Positions 42,799 through 51,248 of a DNA stretch of 64,000 bases are shown here, one piece after another (position 1 is the stretch's first letter; every line of letters starts with the position of its first letter). Origin of the DNA: JBPRGH01 sp051418055 (GTDB taxonomy: Bacteria > Bacteroidota > Bacteroidia > Cytophagales > Cyclobacteriaceae). The stretch lies in contig JBPRGH010000137.1 in assembly GCA_051418055.1 (NCBI GenBank), positions 62,001 through 126,000 on the forward strand, in the 5' to 3' direction. A program made the position numbers and the translations under genes. The notes beneath the pieces are model-generated. The model made no database searches. It saw nothing but the letters and a program-made list of their open reading frames with translations, and had not been told where the DNA came from.

Positions 42799-43236
42799 AT
42801 GGATACACTACCCCCTTCAAAAGAAGATAGCAGGAAAATACTGGCCGCCATCGAACAAGCAGAGCTTGCTACATCCGGTGAGATTCGGGTTCATTTTGAA
42901 AATCACTGTAAAAAAGATGTCCTTGATCGAGCAGCGGAGGTATTTGCAAAACTACATATGCATGAGACTGATCTCAGGAATGGTGTCTTATTTTATATAG
43001 CAATTAAAGATCATAAATTCGCTATTCTTGGTGATAAAGGAATAAATAAGGTTGTGCCGGATACTTTTTGGGATGACATAAAAGAACACATGCAAATGAG
43101 GTTTAAAGAGCAGGAATTTACTGCAGGTATATGTGAAGGGATCAGAAAAGCTGGTCAGCAGCTAAAAACACACTTCCCCTATCAGACAGATGATAAAAAT
43201 GAACTTTCAGATGATATTTCTTATGAAGATAACTAG
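42799..43236 (+). CDS. TPM-domain protein (TLP18.3/Psb32/MOLO-1 family), soluble
   Basis: The 145-aa product has no signal or membrane segment. It is a TPM domain: SRKILAAIEQAELATSGEIRVHFE, VLFYIAIKDHKFAILGDKGI, and WDDIKEHMQMRFKEQEFTAGICEGIRKAGQQL. It is placed between LemA and the larger secreted TPM protein and overlaps the next gene by 14 bases, indicating a fixed functional set. The role of the domain in bacteria is uncertain. Confidence 0.88.
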   Translation: MDTLPPSKEDSRKILAAIEQAELATSGEIRVHFENHCKKDVLDRAAEVFAKLHMHETDLRNGVLFYIAIKDHKFAILGDKGINKVVPDTFWDDIKEHMQMRFKEQEFTAGICEGIRKAGQQLKTHFPYQTDDKNELSDDISYEDN

Positions 43237-44017
43237 CTTGTTTTTTATCCTTGCATTATCAATTGATTCCTTTGCACAGGATAATGATTTTCCACCTAAA
43301 CCTGACCGCATGGTAAATGACTATGCGGATCTTTTAAATCCGCAGGAGGAACAGGCGCTGGAGCAGAAACTTCGTAGCTATGCCGATACAACAAGTACTC
43401 AAATAGCTATTGCTACTATAACTTCTTTAGGTCAATATGATGCTATGGATTATGCCATCAGGCTTGGTGAGCATTGGGGTGTGGGTGGCCAGGAGTATGA
43501 TAATGGATTGCTAATACTTGTAGCCAAAGATGAAAGAAAAATTGCAATTGCAACAGGTTATGGCCTGGAAGGTGCAATACCTGATGCCGCAACTCTTCAA
43601 ATTCGTGAGCAGTATATGAATCCTTATTTTAAAGAAGGTGATTTTTATGCAGGACTGGATCGCGGAACCGATGTGATAATTTCTCTGGCAGAAGGTGAAT
43701 ATACAGCCGAAAATATTCCAGGAGCAGCAAATGCACCAGTTGGAGCTGTCATATTTTTATTTTTTATAGGCTTTATGATCTTCATTTTTATTCTTGCTTC
43801 TAAAGTAAAGCGTGCCCGCAGTGGTTCTTACGGTCATCGTAATGTTGATTTCTGGACAGCCATAATGTTAGGCAGTATGCTTGGCGGTGGCGGAAGGTCA
43901 TCAGGAAGCTCATGGTCGGATTTTAGTGGAGGAGGAGGGTCCTTTGGTGGAGGCGGCGGCTTTGGAGGATTTGGTGGTGGTAGTTTCGGCGGTGGCGGTT
44001 CTGCAGGAGGCTGGTAA
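43223..44017 (+). CDS. secreted TPM-domain protein with glycine-rich tail (YgcG-like)
   Basis: With the ATG at 43223 (MKITSLFFILALSIDSFAQ) the 264-aa protein has a signal peptide, a TPM domain (VNDYADLLNPQEEQALEQKL, NGLLILVAKDERKIAIATGYG), one transmembrane helix (about 175-195) and a C-terminal Gly/Ser-rich tail (FGGGGGFGGFGGGSFGGG). The frame from 43190 would start inside the preceding gene without a signal. This layout matches YgcG-type proteins. It ends the LemA-TPM-TPM operon. Confidence 0.9.
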   Translation: MKITSLFFILALSIDSFAQDNDFPPKPDRMVNDYADLLNPQEEQALEQKLRSYADTTSTQIAIATITSLGQYDAMDYAIRLGEHWGVGGQEYDNGLLILVAKDERKIAIATGYGLEGAIPDAATLQIREQYMNPYFKEGDFYAGLDRGTDVIISLAEGEYTAENIPGAANAPVGAVIFLFFIGFMIFIFILASKVKRARSGSYGHRNVDFWTAIMLGSMLGGGGRSSGSSWSDFSGGGGSFGGGGGFGGFGGGSFGGGGSAGGW

Positions 44018-44049
44018 ACTGAGTTTATTATTTACTGTTCATATTATGA

Positions 44050-44727
44050 ATGGAAGCCGAAAACAGTAAATCAATGCCCATGGATGGTTTTGACGTTGAT
44101 CCGCTTAAGATATATCTTCGAAAAGGTGAAGGTGAAGCAATTGAATTTAAACAAACCTTAAACAGTGAATATAAAATTGCAAAAACCATTTGCGCTCTTG
44201 CTAATACAAAAGGGGGAGTAATATTAGTTGGGGTAAAGGATGATAAGAATATCTCTGGGGTTGACCCGGAAGAGGAGAAGCATATTTTGGTAAAAGCAGC
44301 AGGATTTTGCTGTGACCCACCCGTACCCCTTGAATATGAGGAGATTGATCAGTTTGACCCGGAGAGATTAGTCGAAAGGACCATATTAAAAGTAACTATA
44401 AAAGAAAGTACAGTGAAACCTCATTATGCCCTGACTCAGAAAGGTGATTGGGTAGCTTATATTCGTCAGAATGATAAAACACTAATTGCAGGTGATAAGA
44501 CAATAAAGATATTAAGGTCAAATGAAACTCCTGCCAGTAAAAATCTTTCTAAAAATGAGAAAAGGCTAATAGATTATCTGGAGAAAAATGAGCGGATAAC
44601 ATTGAAAAAATATACTGATATTGTTAATATCTCATCACGCAGGGCACGGCGGGAATTAAATGTTGCACTGGATAAAGGTTTAATTCGTGTGCTGGAACAT
44701 GAAAAAGAAGATTATTATGTTCTTTAA
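44050..44727 (+). CDS. AlbA_2-domain protein with winged helix (putative DNA-binding)
   Basis: The 225-aa protein has an N-terminal AlbA_2 (Schlafen-type) domain: GEGEAIEFKQTLNSEYKIAK, ALANTKGGVILVGVKDDKN, and a C-terminal winged-helix-like part (ITLKKYTDIVNISSRRARRE) from about residue 175. Proteins of this type are usually predicted transcriptional regulators. It follows the YgcG-like gene after 32 bases on the same strand and converges on the sulfatase gene with a four-base overlap. Target genes are unknown. Confidence 0.85.
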   Translation: MEAENSKSMPMDGFDVDPLKIYLRKGEGEAIEFKQTLNSEYKIAKTICALANTKGGVILVGVKDDKNISGVDPEEEKHILVKAAGFCCDPPVPLEYEEIDQFDPERLVERTILKVTIKESTVKPHYALTQKGDWVAYIRQNDKTLIAGDKTIKILRSNETPASKNLSKNEKRLIDYLEKNERITLKKYTDIVNISSRRARRELNVALDKGLIRVLEHEKEDYYVL

Positions 44728-46559
44728 CGCAAGTTATAATCACTAAAGAGCCGTTGCATATAGGCTTTGCCGATTTCAAGATCCCCATTGTTAACGTCTC
44801 CTTTTTTATAAGTATAGTTATTTTGGATCATATCATAAACTGCCTCACTTTGATCTCTTACTACTCCAAAACCATCTTTAAAAACATATACTGCAAAAGG
44901 ATCATAATTGGCAGATAAAATATCTCTGCTAAAAATAAAAGCAGGGTCATAAACATCGAGCTGATTTAGGATAGTATTGGCTATATCCGTTTGACCAGCA
45001 ACAGAATTAATAACAGTATCCTGAACAGCAAGTGCTCCTCCAAGCCACAACATAGGGATCTTAAATTTCTCTTTATGGCTATTATCCGGATGTCTATGGC
45101 CATGGTCTGCTGTAATTACAACTAAGGTGTTTTTCCACCATTCTTCCTGGCTGGCTTTGGAAATAAAATCTCCCAGGGCTTTGTCTGTATAATAAGCAGA
45201 GTTTAAAAATAAGCTGATTTCATCATCTCCTTTTATCACCGGGTCCATGGGAACATCAAAAGGTTCATGACTGCTTAATGTGAGCATTACATTAAAGAAA
45301 GGTGCTTTTGAAGAATTTATTTCTTCCTGAAATTTATCAAAAACATAATGATCATGAATTCCCCATTTGGACGTGTTTAATTCAGCAGGAAAATCATCTT
45401 CTGAAATAAGTTTATCAAATCCTGATTGGATGAGATATGATTTAAAGTTGGCAAAATCAAGATCTCCTCCATAAGTAAAAGAGGTATGATAGCCCATGGC
45501 TTTGAAGCTTTCCGCCAAAGAGGGAAGCTTTTGCGTTTTACGCGGATATTTAATTATGGATAGTTTCGTTTGTGCTGGATAGCCACTGATGATCGATACA
45601 ATACCCTTATCTGTACGATCTCCCGAAGAATAGAAATTGGAAAATAATACGCCTTCTTTTGTCAGCCGATTGATATTAGGTGTGATATCGGGCAGTCCAC
45701 CCAGTGGTTCAATGAATTTATAAGTGAAGCTTTCAAGAATGATAAAGATCACGTTTGGCTTATCCTGATTTACGATTTCAGTAGTTTTTTCAGGTTTTAA
45801 AAAAATCTCATCCGCCAGTGCATTTGTTTTTTGCCTGTCATAGAAATTTTCAGGATAACTAAGCTTTTTAAGGTTTTTAAGGTCATAGCCAATACTCCAT
45901 AACACATTAATGGCTGAATGATTGGCATAATCATTTGTCTGATGAAAATACACCTTACTTATACGCATGGGGGAAATATCAAACGAACCACGGATGGGAA
46001 TAATAAGAAGAGGGGTAAGGCAAAAAATTGCAGCGGAAGTTTTCCAGTTGGCATTTTTTGCAACTAACGTTCTTTTCCCTAAAAATCTATAATAAGTGTA
46101 AAAACTAAAGGTAATAAATGTCAAAAAGATCCCTATCAGAAACAACGTTGAGGAGAGGGAAATTGTCTGTACGGCTTCAGGGCTCATATACAGGAGTGGC
46201 GTTGAGTCCATTCTGAAGCCCCAGTGCCTGTAGAGCTCAAGATCGCTGACGATAATAATACTGCTCAAAAACAGCATGATAAAAGTGTAAGCAGTTAAAG
46301 CATAGTGCAGAATCTTCCCTTTGAAAATAAAGGAAGCTAAAATAGCCGGAATGATAACAAAATAACCCATCGTAGAAAGGTCGATATGTAAACCATGAAG
46401 GTTAACAAAAAGAAAGTCTGTCAACGAAAGTGTGGAACTGTATTCATAGTTGTAGGCTAAAAATAAAAGCCTGGCTATCAGGAAAAAAAGAATCCAGAAG
46501 AGGCAGTAGTTCAGTAAAAGAAGCAGCCTTTGGCGCATATCATTAAAAATTCTGTTCAT
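44724..46559 (-). CDS. LtaS-like membrane sulfatase/phosphoglycerol transferase
   Basis: The 611-aa protein has five hydrophobic helices in the first 180 residues followed by an extracytoplasmic sulfatase-fold domain. FIILESFTYKF carries the metal-binding Glu, YSSGDRTDKGIVSIISG the presumed nucleophile Thr, and VITADHGHRH the metal-binding Asp-His. Lipoteichoic acid synthase and relatives transfer phosphoglycerol or phosphoethanolamine to lipids or glycans; a Gram-negative would use it on envelope glycolipids. The substrate is not known. Confidence 0.9.
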   Translation of the reverse strand: MNRIFNDMRQRLLLLLNYCLFWILFFLIARLLFLAYNYEYSSTLSLTDFLFVNLHGLHIDLSTMGYFVIIPAILASFIFKGKILHYALTAYTFIMLFLSSIIIVSDLELYRHWGFRMDSTPLLYMSPEAVQTISLSSTLFLIGIFLTFITFSFYTYYRFLGKRTLVAKNANWKTSAAIFCLTPLLIIPIRGSFDISPMRISKVYFHQTNDYANHSAINVLWSIGYDLKNLKKLSYPENFYDRQKTNALADEIFLKPEKTTEIVNQDKPNVIFIILESFTYKFIEPLGGLPDITPNINRLTKEGVLFSNFYSSGDRTDKGIVSIISGYPAQTKLSIIKYPRKTQKLPSLAESFKAMGYHTSFTYGGDLDFANFKSYLIQSGFDKLISEDDFPAELNTSKWGIHDHYVFDKFQEEINSSKAPFFNVMLTLSSHEPFDVPMDPVIKGDDEISLFLNSAYYTDKALGDFISKASQEEWWKNTLVVITADHGHRHPDNSHKEKFKIPMLWLGGALAVQDTVINSVAGQTDIANTILNQLDVYDPAFIFSRDILSANYDPFAVYVFKDGFGVVRDQSEAVYDMIQNNYTYKKGDVNNGDLEIGKAYMQRLFSDYNLR

Positions 46560-46717
46560 TATTTAGCTCCAAACAACGATTTTAATCCTTTTCTAAAATG
46601 CAAAGTTGCCCATAAGAACATTATATCTCTTAAAAAGATTGCATCAATTTCATATTCTCCTGATATACTACGAATAAGGCATTTTTATTGTATCTATATT
46701 TTTAGAATTTACTCAAA

Positions 46718-47518
46718 ATGTTTAAGAATATAATATATATAATTCTTTTAGCTACGTTTTTTAGCAGCTGTGACCTTATTGAATATCACCCAAACCAGGT
46801 TATTGTTGAGGATGACCTGAAGGACCTGAATGCGAAAAACATAAAATTAATTAAAGAAGAAGCTACCGGCGATACTGTACGATTTGCACTTTTCGGTGAT
46901 ACCCAACGGTTTTATGAAGAAACAAATGAATTTGTTCAGAAGGTAAACAGTATGCCTGAAATTGACTTTGCAGTCCTTGCCGGTGATATTACTGATTTCG
47001 GATTAAATACAGAGTATAAATGGATAAATGAGATTATTTCGGCGCTAAATATGCCTTATGTAACAGTAATTGGTAACCATGATCTGGTAGCCAACGGCCA
47101 AAAAATATATGAAAAAATGTATGGTCCATTAAATTTTTCTTTTGATTTACCAGGACATAAATTTATTGCTCTGAATACCAACAGCCGTGAATTTGGATTT
47201 AATGGCAGAGTGCCGGACCTTGATTGGTTGGAAAGGAAATTAGATAGTAATCCGGAAAACAAAAAGATCATTGTTGTCTCACATATCCCACCCTATAGTG
47301 TAGATTTTGATGAAAACCTGGAGGAGGATTATGCTTCAAAATTAGCTAGGAATGGTCATGTACTGGCTTCCCTTCATGCCCATGATCATTCTTATGAAAA
47401 AGGGGAATATTATGATGACGGCATTTATTATTTTATAACTACTACAGTGGGAAAGAAAAGCTTTGCTCTTATTACAGTTTATGGGGACAACCTGGATATT
47501 GAAAAGGTACCGTTTTAA
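46718..47518 (+). CDS. metallophosphoesterase lipoprotein
   Basis: The 266-aa protein has a lipoprotein signal with Cys18 (ATFFSSCDL) and a calcineurin-like phosphoesterase domain: FALFGDTQRFYEE, VLAGDITDFG, VTVIGNHDLV, VVSHIPPYS and LHAHDHSYE supply the dinuclear metal ligands. It is anchored in the envelope and hydrolyses an unknown phosphoester. Its stop overlaps the start of the next gene by one base (TAATG). Confidence 0.9.
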   Translation: MFKNIIYIILLATFFSSCDLIEYHPNQVIVEDDLKDLNAKNIKLIKEEATGDTVRFALFGDTQRFYEETNEFVQKVNSMPEIDFAVLAGDITDFGLNTEYKWINEIISALNMPYVTVIGNHDLVANGQKIYEKMYGPLNFSFDLPGHKFIALNTNSREFGFNGRVPDLDWLERKLDSNPENKKIIVVSHIPPYSVDFDENLEEDYASKLARNGHVLASLHAHDHSYEKGEYYDDGIYYFITTTVGKKSFALITVYGDNLDIEKVPF

Positions 47519-48096
47519 TGAAAAGGACAATTACCATATTTTTGATATTATTATTTGATCTTGCGGTGGTTGCACAGGAGAAAAATTCATTTTTCCGTCC
47601 TGATCATGCAAAAATTCAATTTGCCGGGAACATTGGATTTCTTTCAGCAGGTGTTGGATATGAAATCGCTCAAGAGAAGGGGGAAGTAGATCTGATGGTT
47701 GGCTATTTACCTGAAAGTATAGGAGGAGTTGATATTATAACAGCAAATTTAAAGGCTGGATATTATCCGTGGAAAATTAACTTTTCTGAAAATTATACTT
47801 ATGAACCTGTTTATGGGGGAATATACTTAAGCTACTCTTTTGGCTCCGAATACTATTTAACCTTACCGGAGCATTACCCGGAGGGTTATTACTGGTGGCC
47901 TACTGCACTGCGGGGAGGATTGTATATTGGGGGAAGGCTTTCAAAAGATGTTGCTTTAGGAGAAATTGACCGGCTTGGGCTTTATTATGAACTTGGTACT
48001 TACGACCTGAAGCTGATAAGTGTACTGCAAAACCTCGAATATTTTTCTATTACGGATGCGCTTGATCTTGCCATAGGAGTAAGGGTAAAATTTTGA
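47518..48096 (+). CDS. secreted protein, probable outer-membrane beta-barrel
   Basis: The 192-aa protein has a signal peptide ending near AVVAQ (about residue 20) and alternating hydrophobic-aromatic strands (NIGFLSAGVGYEI, EVDLMVGYLPESIG, GGIYLSYSFGSEYYL, LGLYYELGTYDLKLISV), ending in a strand with a terminal Phe (DLAIGVRVKF), a typical outer-membrane barrel ending. No domain is recognised. It is translationally coupled to the phosphoesterase lipoprotein. Confidence 0.7.
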   Translation: MKRTITIFLILLFDLAVVAQEKNSFFRPDHAKIQFAGNIGFLSAGVGYEIAQEKGEVDLMVGYLPESIGGVDIITANLKAGYYPWKINFSENYTYEPVYGGIYLSYSFGSEYYLTLPEHYPEGYYWWPTALRGGLYIGGRLSKDVALGEIDRLGLYYELGTYDLKLISVLQNLEYFSITDALDLAIGVRVKF

Positions 48097-48223
48097 GGAC
48101 CGCCCTGTAATTATTTAAGCTTTATCAATTTTAATTATAAATCATTAATAAATATAATATAATAGTGGTAGTAATTTAAAAGTTAAATTATATTGCGAAT
48201 GTTTTGCGTCAACCTTAACTTAC

Positions 48224-48868
48224 ATGATAAAGAGATTTTTTGCAGGCATAACCTACCTGGCCGCCATTATCCTATTTATTCTAATTTTAACCTCTGCTCT
48301 TTCTTGTGCATCAGGTTATCATCCGATTCAACCTAAATCGGTAAGATATAATGAGGGAAAAACAAATACTGATAACATCGGATTTGAGTACCAGTATAAT
48401 ATGCTCCAGATTCGTGGGAATAAGAAGTATGCTAAAAAAGAGGAAAAGAAGGGCATTAATGTGGTAGCCCTGAAAATCACTAATTATTCTTCTAAGGAGC
48501 TTACCTATCCTGAGGATTTTGAAATAATGCTTAAAGAGAGGCCGGTACATCTGCTAAAACCGGAAGAAGTTAAAAAAGAACTAAAGCAAAATGTCCCTAT
48601 TTATCTTCTTTATAGCCTTCTATGGGTAACTTATTCATCATGTGAAAATAACGACTGTAACGTAGTGCCAATACCGGTTGGAGCAGGAATTTCGTTAGGA
48701 AATATGTTAGTTGCAGGTTCGGCAAATAAAAATTTTGAGGAGGAAATAAAGGAATATGACCTGAACAATAAAAAAATACAACCAGGGGAGACGGTATATG
48801 GGCTGGCAGGTTTTTATTCTATGGGATACCAGCCGCTTTATTTAAAGGTAAAGAACAATAATGAATAA
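48224..48868 (+). CDS. probable lipoprotein of unknown function
   Basis: The 214-aa protein has an N-terminal hydrophobic segment ending in SALSCAS, with Cys28 a likely lipidation site. The remainder has no domain I recognise; ALKITNYSSKELTYPEDFEIML suggests a beta-sandwich, a second hydrophobic stretch lies at PIYLLYSLLWVTY near 125 and a glycine-rich one at PIPVGAGISLGNMLVAGSA. It stands alone. Confidence 0.65.
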   Translation: MIKRFFAGITYLAAIILFILILTSALSCASGYHPIQPKSVRYNEGKTNTDNIGFEYQYNMLQIRGNKKYAKKEEKKGINVVALKITNYSSKELTYPEDFEIMLKERPVHLLKPEEVKKELKQNVPIYLLYSLLWVTYSSCENNDCNVVPIPVGAGISLGNMLVAGSANKNFEEEIKEYDLNNKKIQPGETVYGLAGFYSMGYQPLYLKVKNNNE

Positions 48869-48960
48869 TTAAGTGGCAATACAACATATGATTCTTCCTT
48901 TAGTAAAACATTTAAATACAATTTGTTATATTTTTTTTGTTCTAAAAAGAGAGAATTAAT

Positions 48961-50073
48961 TTAATTATTTTCCAACTTTTCGAAGGCTTTTATAACTTTT
49001 ACACTTTTATTAACTCTATAGCTTAAATTGAAATTAATAAGAAAATCAGCAAAAGCTGCATCTCCATGGCTACCGCTCTCTTTATCCAGGTAACTTTTGG
49101 TACGATTACGTTCAACTGCAATCGGTACAGTTAAATTTGCTAATATATTTTTATAGGAATAATTTAAACCTGGTTCTATTGAAACAGCATACCCTGGTCT
49201 TCTATATCCTTCACTGCTTCCGATGAGGTCAACTGAAGGTACTGCCTCCATCCGTGATCCCAAATAAATACTAAATCCTGTTTCTGGAATAATATAATTG
49301 GATCCTAGCCTAAAACCATATTGATCGGGAACTGAAAATTCATATCGGCCATTCCTGGTCAGGACACCATTGGTTGCCTGTGGATTTACGAGATAAAAAA
49401 AATTTCCTGTTAACATAAATTTCGATGATAGCATATGGAATCCTTGTAGTTCAAAGATATATCCAAATCCTCCGTCACCTGGTTGAATGGATTGATCTAC
49501 TACAGCCTCTTTTTCTTCATTTTTATCTACACCCTGATTGTAAAATGTACTTGTTGCATTGTAATCACCTGTTGGTAACTTGATCCCGATCCCTAAATTG
49601 AAATTTCTTTTATGGCTTTTCTCCGGATCTAAAATCCAATAGCCGCCACTAAATCTGATATCAGCAAGACCTTTGGAGTAAGTTATATGTCTTTCCCCTA
49701 ATCCATTAGGCGGATTTCCACCATGCTCATACATTGAAGAGCGGTTATGATAGACAAAAGGAATGATGGCTGAGACAAACAACCGATCTGTGAATGCATA
49801 GCTTACATTAAGATCTAAAAAATATGAATTATTGATTACTTCAGTCCCTTCTTCAATTCTATTCGGCTCTTCATGTCTTCCACGAAAGTGTCGGAATGAC
49901 TGGAAATAACGAAAATTTGAGCCAATTAGCCAATCTCCCTGGTATAAATTGGCCCCTTGTCCAACCCCACAGCCTGAAAATCCTCTTATTGCAACACATC
50001 CCTGTCCATATAAATTAGATGCCGTAAAGAAGTTGATTGAGGTGATTAGAAGAATAATATATAACCTTTTCAT
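48961..50073 (-). CDS. secreted outer-membrane beta-barrel protein with N-terminal cysteines
   Basis: The 370-aa protein has a signal peptide ending near SNLYGQ (about residue 24) and then CVAIRGFSGCGVGQG, with two cysteines nine residues apart. The remainder alternates aromatic and hydrophobic residues in barrel strands (NSYFLDLNVSYAFTDRLFVS, NFNLGIGIKLPTGDYNATST), similar to MetA-pathway or porin-type transporters. It is a single-gene unit with no adjacent partner. Confidence 0.75.
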   Translation of the reverse strand: MKRLYIILLITSINFFTASNLYGQGCVAIRGFSGCGVGQGANLYQGDWLIGSNFRYFQSFRHFRGRHEEPNRIEEGTEVINNSYFLDLNVSYAFTDRLFVSAIIPFVYHNRSSMYEHGGNPPNGLGERHITYSKGLADIRFSGGYWILDPEKSHKRNFNLGIGIKLPTGDYNATSTFYNQGVDKNEEKEAVVDQSIQPGDGGFGYIFELQGFHMLSSKFMLTGNFFYLVNPQATNGVLTRNGRYEFSVPDQYGFRLGSNYIIPETGFSIYLGSRMEAVPSVDLIGSSEGYRRPGYAVSIEPGLNYSYKNILANLTVPIAVERNRTKSYLDKESGSHGDAAFADFLINFNLSYRVNKSVKVIKAFEKLENN

Positions 50074-50152
50074 ACCTTGATATTATTATAATGACAATCA
50101 AGGTAGGTTAAATCTTTACTAAAAGAAAGCTGCGGTTTCAGATAATTTCATT

Positions 50153-51088
50153 TTACAACCATTTTTTCCTTCTAAAGAATAAAAGGGTAAGTGCTGAGGA
50201 GGTGATCATTAGAAGGATAGCAAAAGGATAACCCCAGGCCTCATCAAGCTCCGGCATGAATTCGAAATTCATACCATACATACTTGCAATTAGAGTGGGG
50301 GGCATAAAGATGACAGTCACAACAGTAAATATTTTTATCACCCGGTTTTGCTCCATATCAACAAGACCTAAGAACGTGTTCTGCAGGAATTCGAGACGTT
50401 CAAAATTAAAAGCGACATGGTCAAGTAGAGAATTCACATCCTGAAACATCACACGCATTTTTTCCAGGTCTTCTTTAGGATACATTTTACTTTTCAGGAT
50501 TGAAGAAAGAATCCGCTGCTTCTCTACTATATTTTCCCTTAAGCTTATGGTTGTTTCCTGCAGGTTGGCGATATCAAGTAAAACCTTTCGGCTCAGGTCC
50601 TGGTCCTTTACCAGCTCTTTACTTATAGTAGTGATCTTATCTGTAATACTTTCAATTAGATCAGCATCAAAATCTATTCTGGATTCTAGGATATTCAAAA
50701 AAACATCATCACCATCTGCAGGTTTAGTGGTTTTAAAAGTCCTATAGGTATCTGTAAATGATTTATATTCCTCTGAACGCTGTGTAAAAAGGATTTTATT
50801 TTTTAGAATGAAAGAAACCGGCTCTTTGGTATAACTATGATCCTTCTGCTTAAGGAAGTTCATATTGATACCGATCTCCTCTTCCATCTCCAGATATTTG
50901 GAGCTGCTCTCAATTTCCTCACTTTCCTGCTGAGTGAATAGTTCAATATTGAATGTCTCTTCTATCAGCTTTCGCTCTTCATAAGAGGCATTTATCAGGT
51001 CTACCCAAATTATTTTAGTAATATCCGGAAATTCACTTCCTGATCTTTTTGTATGGATACCATTCTCAAGGGTTATATAATTGATCAT
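50153..51088 (-). CDS. corA: CorA-family magnesium/cobalt transporter
   Basis: The 311-aa protein has a long soluble N-terminal domain, a coiled stalk helix and two C-terminal transmembrane helices. The first helix ends in the CorA signature YGMNFEFMPE, with the GMN filter, followed by a short loop and the second helix before a basic tail RRKKWL. FTQRSEEYKSFTDTY and ETTISLREN fit the soluble part. It likely imports Mg2+ across the inner membrane. The GMN identification is firm; ion choice is from the family. Confidence 0.94.
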   Translation of the reverse strand: MINYITLENGIHTKRSGSEFPDITKIIWVDLINASYEERKLIEETFNIELFTQQESEEIESSSKYLEMEEEIGINMNFLKQKDHSYTKEPVSFILKNKILFTQRSEEYKSFTDTYRTFKTTKPADGDDVFLNILESRIDFDADLIESITDKITTISKELVKDQDLSRKVLLDIANLQETTISLRENIVEKQRILSSILKSKMYPKEDLEKMRVMFQDVNSLLDHVAFNFERLEFLQNTFLGLVDMEQNRVIKIFTVVTVIFMPPTLIASMYGMNFEFMPELDEAWGYPFAILLMITSSALTLLFFRRKKWL

Positions 51089-51182
51089 TCCTTATATTTT
51101 GAAAAGATCTGCCAATATACACAGATGAAATGTTACTTTAAAAAAGTGGTTGTAGCGAGACGCTATGACTAGTGAAGTAGTG

Positions 51183-51219
51183 TTAAAAAAAAGCCCGGTT
51201 CTCGTTTGAACCGGGCTTT
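51183..51219 (-). terminator. rho-independent terminator after nrdBA
   Basis: AAAGCCCGGTTC (51190-51201) pairs with GAACCGGGCTTT (51208-51219) in a perfect 12-bp stem, followed on the minus strand by a T-run. It lies 30 bases after the nrdA stop. Confidence 0.9.
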
Positions 51220-51248
51220 CCCGCACTTGAAACTAAAAAAGGAAAAAA

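Noticed and set aside
44050..44727. Schlafen-like/AlbA_2 protein as an anti-phage defence gene
   Set aside because: It is a small AlbA_2 plus winged-helix protein beside ordinary envelope genes, with no defence or mobile genes nearby; a regulator is the simpler reading.
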